Shown here: one piece after another, positions 14,599 through 15,618 of the stretch
Layout of the letters: each line of letters begins with the position of its first letter
Numbering within the stretch: position 1 is the first letter of the stretch
Origin: Methylovirgula sp.
Lineage (GTDB): Bacteria > Pseudomonadota > Alphaproteobacteria > Rhizobiales > Beijerinckiaceae
Direction of reading: 5' to 3'
Assembly (NCBI GenBank): GCA_030040215.1
Contig: JASHUD010000028.1
Coordinates: 1 to 15,618, forward strand
Length of the DNA: 15,618 bases
Notes under the pieces: model-generated
What the model was told of the DNA's origin: nothing
Databases searched by the model: none
The model's input: the letters and a program-made list of their open reading frames with translations, nothing else
Made by a program: the position numbers and the translations under genes

Positions 14599-14643
14599 AG
14601 ATCCCGGCTCCTCTACCAAGCCAACCAAAGTCCCAGCTTGCTA

Positions 14644-14668
14644 AATGCGCCAGCCTAAATTTAGTTCC
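14644..14668 (-). promoter_or_regulatory. EcfG-like promoter of phyR (GGAAC-N16-CATT)
   Basis: On the minus strand GGAAC (14668-14664) is followed after 16 bp by CATT (14647-14644), one base from the CGTT consensus. The -10 is 45 bp before the phyR ATG. EcfG-dependent autocontrol of phyR is the rule in this system, which supports the call despite the mismatch. Confidence 0.6.
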
Positions 14669-14675
14669 CCGATCC

Positions 14676-14700
14676 GGAACTTTCGCGAAAATATCGCGTT
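14676..14700 (+). promoter_or_regulatory. EcfG promoter of nepR-ecfG (GGAAC-N16-CGTT)
   Basis: GGAAC (14676-14680) and CGTT (14697-14700) are separated by 16 bp on the plus strand, an exact consensus match. It lies back to back with the phyR promoter, only 7 bp between the two -35 boxes, and would give a leader of about 165 nt before the nepR GTG. Confidence 0.85.
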
Positions 14701-14873
14701 GAAAGGCGGGCGATAATCCGTTCAGGCTATTGCCCACGGCGTTCGGCAGCATAGTCCAAACGCCGCGAGAATAAAGCTGATCTGGAGGCTCCCCGGAAGG
14801 CGTTCATTCACCTTTGTCGCGCTACCGGTTGAATTGGCCGATGACCCACGAAAAGACACGTAAGGAAACGGTA

Positions 14874-15206
14874 GTGACAAAGCCTATCGATTTGAGAGCG
14901 AAAAAGAGCAGCGCGCCCATCCGCCGAGAAAAGACGCAAAGCGCAGATTTGAAGGAGGCTTTCGTCCCGAAAGAAGGCGGTTCGCCGGCGCGGATCAGCG
15001 CGATTGCCGGGGCTCGGGTGCGTAAGGCGCCAAAGCCGGAGATCGTCGAGCAGATCGGGCTGCGCCTGCGCGGCGTCTACAACGATGTTCTGATGCAGCC
15101 GATCCCGGATCGTTTCCTCGATCTGTTGCAGAAGCTCGAAGCCGGCGTGCCGGCCGAACCACGACGAACCGGCCGCCGCATCGGTTCCAAAAAGGATATG
15201 AAGTGA
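14874..15206 (+). CDS. nepR: NepR, anti-sigma factor of EcfG
   Basis: A 110-residue protein. GTG 14874 is chosen because AAGGAA lies about 7 nt upstream; in-frame ATG 14841 and TTG 14814 would lengthen it but lack a ribosome site. The conserved NepR core is at about 56-89: two helices around IGLRLRGVYNDVL and PIPDRFLDLLQKLE. The N-terminal 55 residues are basic and probably disordered, as is the short tail. NepR binds EcfG and keeps it inactive until PhyR~P takes its place. The last codons overlap ecfG by four bases (GTGA), and the ribosome site of ecfG lies inside nepR, so translation is coupled and the anti-sigma to sigma ratio can be fixed. Confidence 0.95.
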   Translation: MTKPIDLRAKKSSAPIRREKTQSADLKEAFVPKEGGSPARISAIAGARVRKAPKPEIVEQIGLRLRGVYNDVLMQPIPDRFLDLLQKLEAGVPAEPRRTGRRIGSKKDMK

Positions 15207-15618
15207 AAGGCGTCGAAAGGGAAGAAATCCGTAAGCCGACGCATGCCAGCGCGCAGATCAAGGCGGACCTGATCGCGGTCATTCCGAATCTGCGCGCCTT
15301 CGCGGTATCGCTCTGCGGCCATCCTGACCGCGCCGACGACCTCGTACAGGAAACGCTCGTCAAGGCCTGGGGCAATCTCGATTCCTTCGTAGAGGGCACG
15401 AACCTACCCGCCTGGCTGTTCACGATTCTGCGCAATTTCTATTATTCGGAATATCGCAAACGGCGCCGCGAGGTCGCCGATTCCGACGGGGCAATCGCAA
15501 CGCGACTCGCAACCGCCCCTGCGCAGAACAGCCATATGGACCTGCTCGATCTGCGTGGGGCGCTACAGCAACTGCCGAACGATCAGCGCGAGGCGCTGAT
15601 CCTCATCGGCGCCTCGGG
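15203..15618 (+). CDS. ecfG: EcfG-family general stress sigma factor (partial, cut by window end)
   Basis: The first 138 codons are present; the gene runs off the right edge. GTG 15203 overlaps the nepR stop (GTGA) and has AAGGA 6 nt upstream (15192-15196). Region sigma2 spans about 18-90, with DDLVQETLVKAWGNLDSF (45-62) for core binding and PAWLFTILRNFYYSEYRKRR (69-88). A variable linker (90-116) leads into the start of sigma4 (LQQLPNDQREALILIG, 121-136); its helix-turn-helix is beyond the window. Its target consensus GGAAC-N16/17-CGTT occurs three times exactly in the 3 kb before it. The order nepR-ecfG opposite phyR and the sigma2 sequence make the assignment firm. Confidence 0.95.
   Translation, partial: MKGVEREEIRKPTHASAQIKADLIAVIPNLRAFAVSLCGHPDRADDLVQETLVKAWGNLDSFVEGTNLPAWLFTILRNFYYSEYRKRRREVADSDGAIATRLATAPAQNSHMDLLDLRGALQQLPNDQREALILIGAS

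Overview
The window (about 62% GC by eye, densely packed on both strands) looks like chromosome of an alphaproteobacterium of the order Hyphomicrobiales (Rhizobiales). The strongest marker is the phyR / nepR-ecfG general stress response locus at the right end, which is restricted to Alphaproteobacteria. The xerD - shikimate kinase - dehydroquinate synthase - HlyC/CorC neighbourhood and the small xerD-leader membrane protein are also typical of that order. The fused AroK-AroB protein would fit a Beijerinckiaceae-like lineage, but I cannot fix the family from sequence alone. No rRNA, tRNA, CRISPR array, prophage or insertion sequence is visible.

Left part (1-3221): a small one-helix membrane protein (+) converges on a cytochrome bd-type quinol oxidase operon (-), cydA-cydB plus a 44-residue DUF2474 subunit-like gene, coupled by 1-nt stop/start overlaps. 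The short Q-loop of CydA points to the cyanide-insensitive (CIO) type. A 300-bp gene-free stretch precedes cydA.

Middle left (3222-7591): a HlyC/CorC-type CNNM/CBS membrane protein follows a single-chain shikimate kinase/3-dehydroquinate synthase (-). Divergent from these is a GTG-started 47-residue membrane protein followed 9 nt later by TTG-started xerD (+).

Middle right (7592-11930): six minus-strand genes encode a class I glutamine amidotransferase, a TerB-family protein, a small secreted four-cysteine protein, a Tat-exported periplasmic glucan protein (OpgD/OpgG family), a two-helix membrane protein, and a con-10/KGG stress protein with three motifs at exact 25-residue spacing.

Right end (11931-15618): this is a general stress response (GSR) module. 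Between the KGG gene (-) and a DUF883/holin-like membrane pair (+) there are consensus EcfG promoters (GGAAC-N16/17-CGTT), one of which is a perfect palindrome that reads as an EcfG promoter on both strands. A stand-alone receiver protein (+) and phyR (-) follow. Then comes a divergent phyR/nepR promoter region with back-to-back EcfG-type promoters, then nepR and ecfG, the latter cut by the window end. The likely circuit: a stress signal phosphorylates PhyR, PhyR~P binds NepR, EcfG is released, and EcfG transcribes phyR, nepR-ecfG, the KGG gene and the DUF883/holin-like pair. The PhyR-activating kinase is not in the window.
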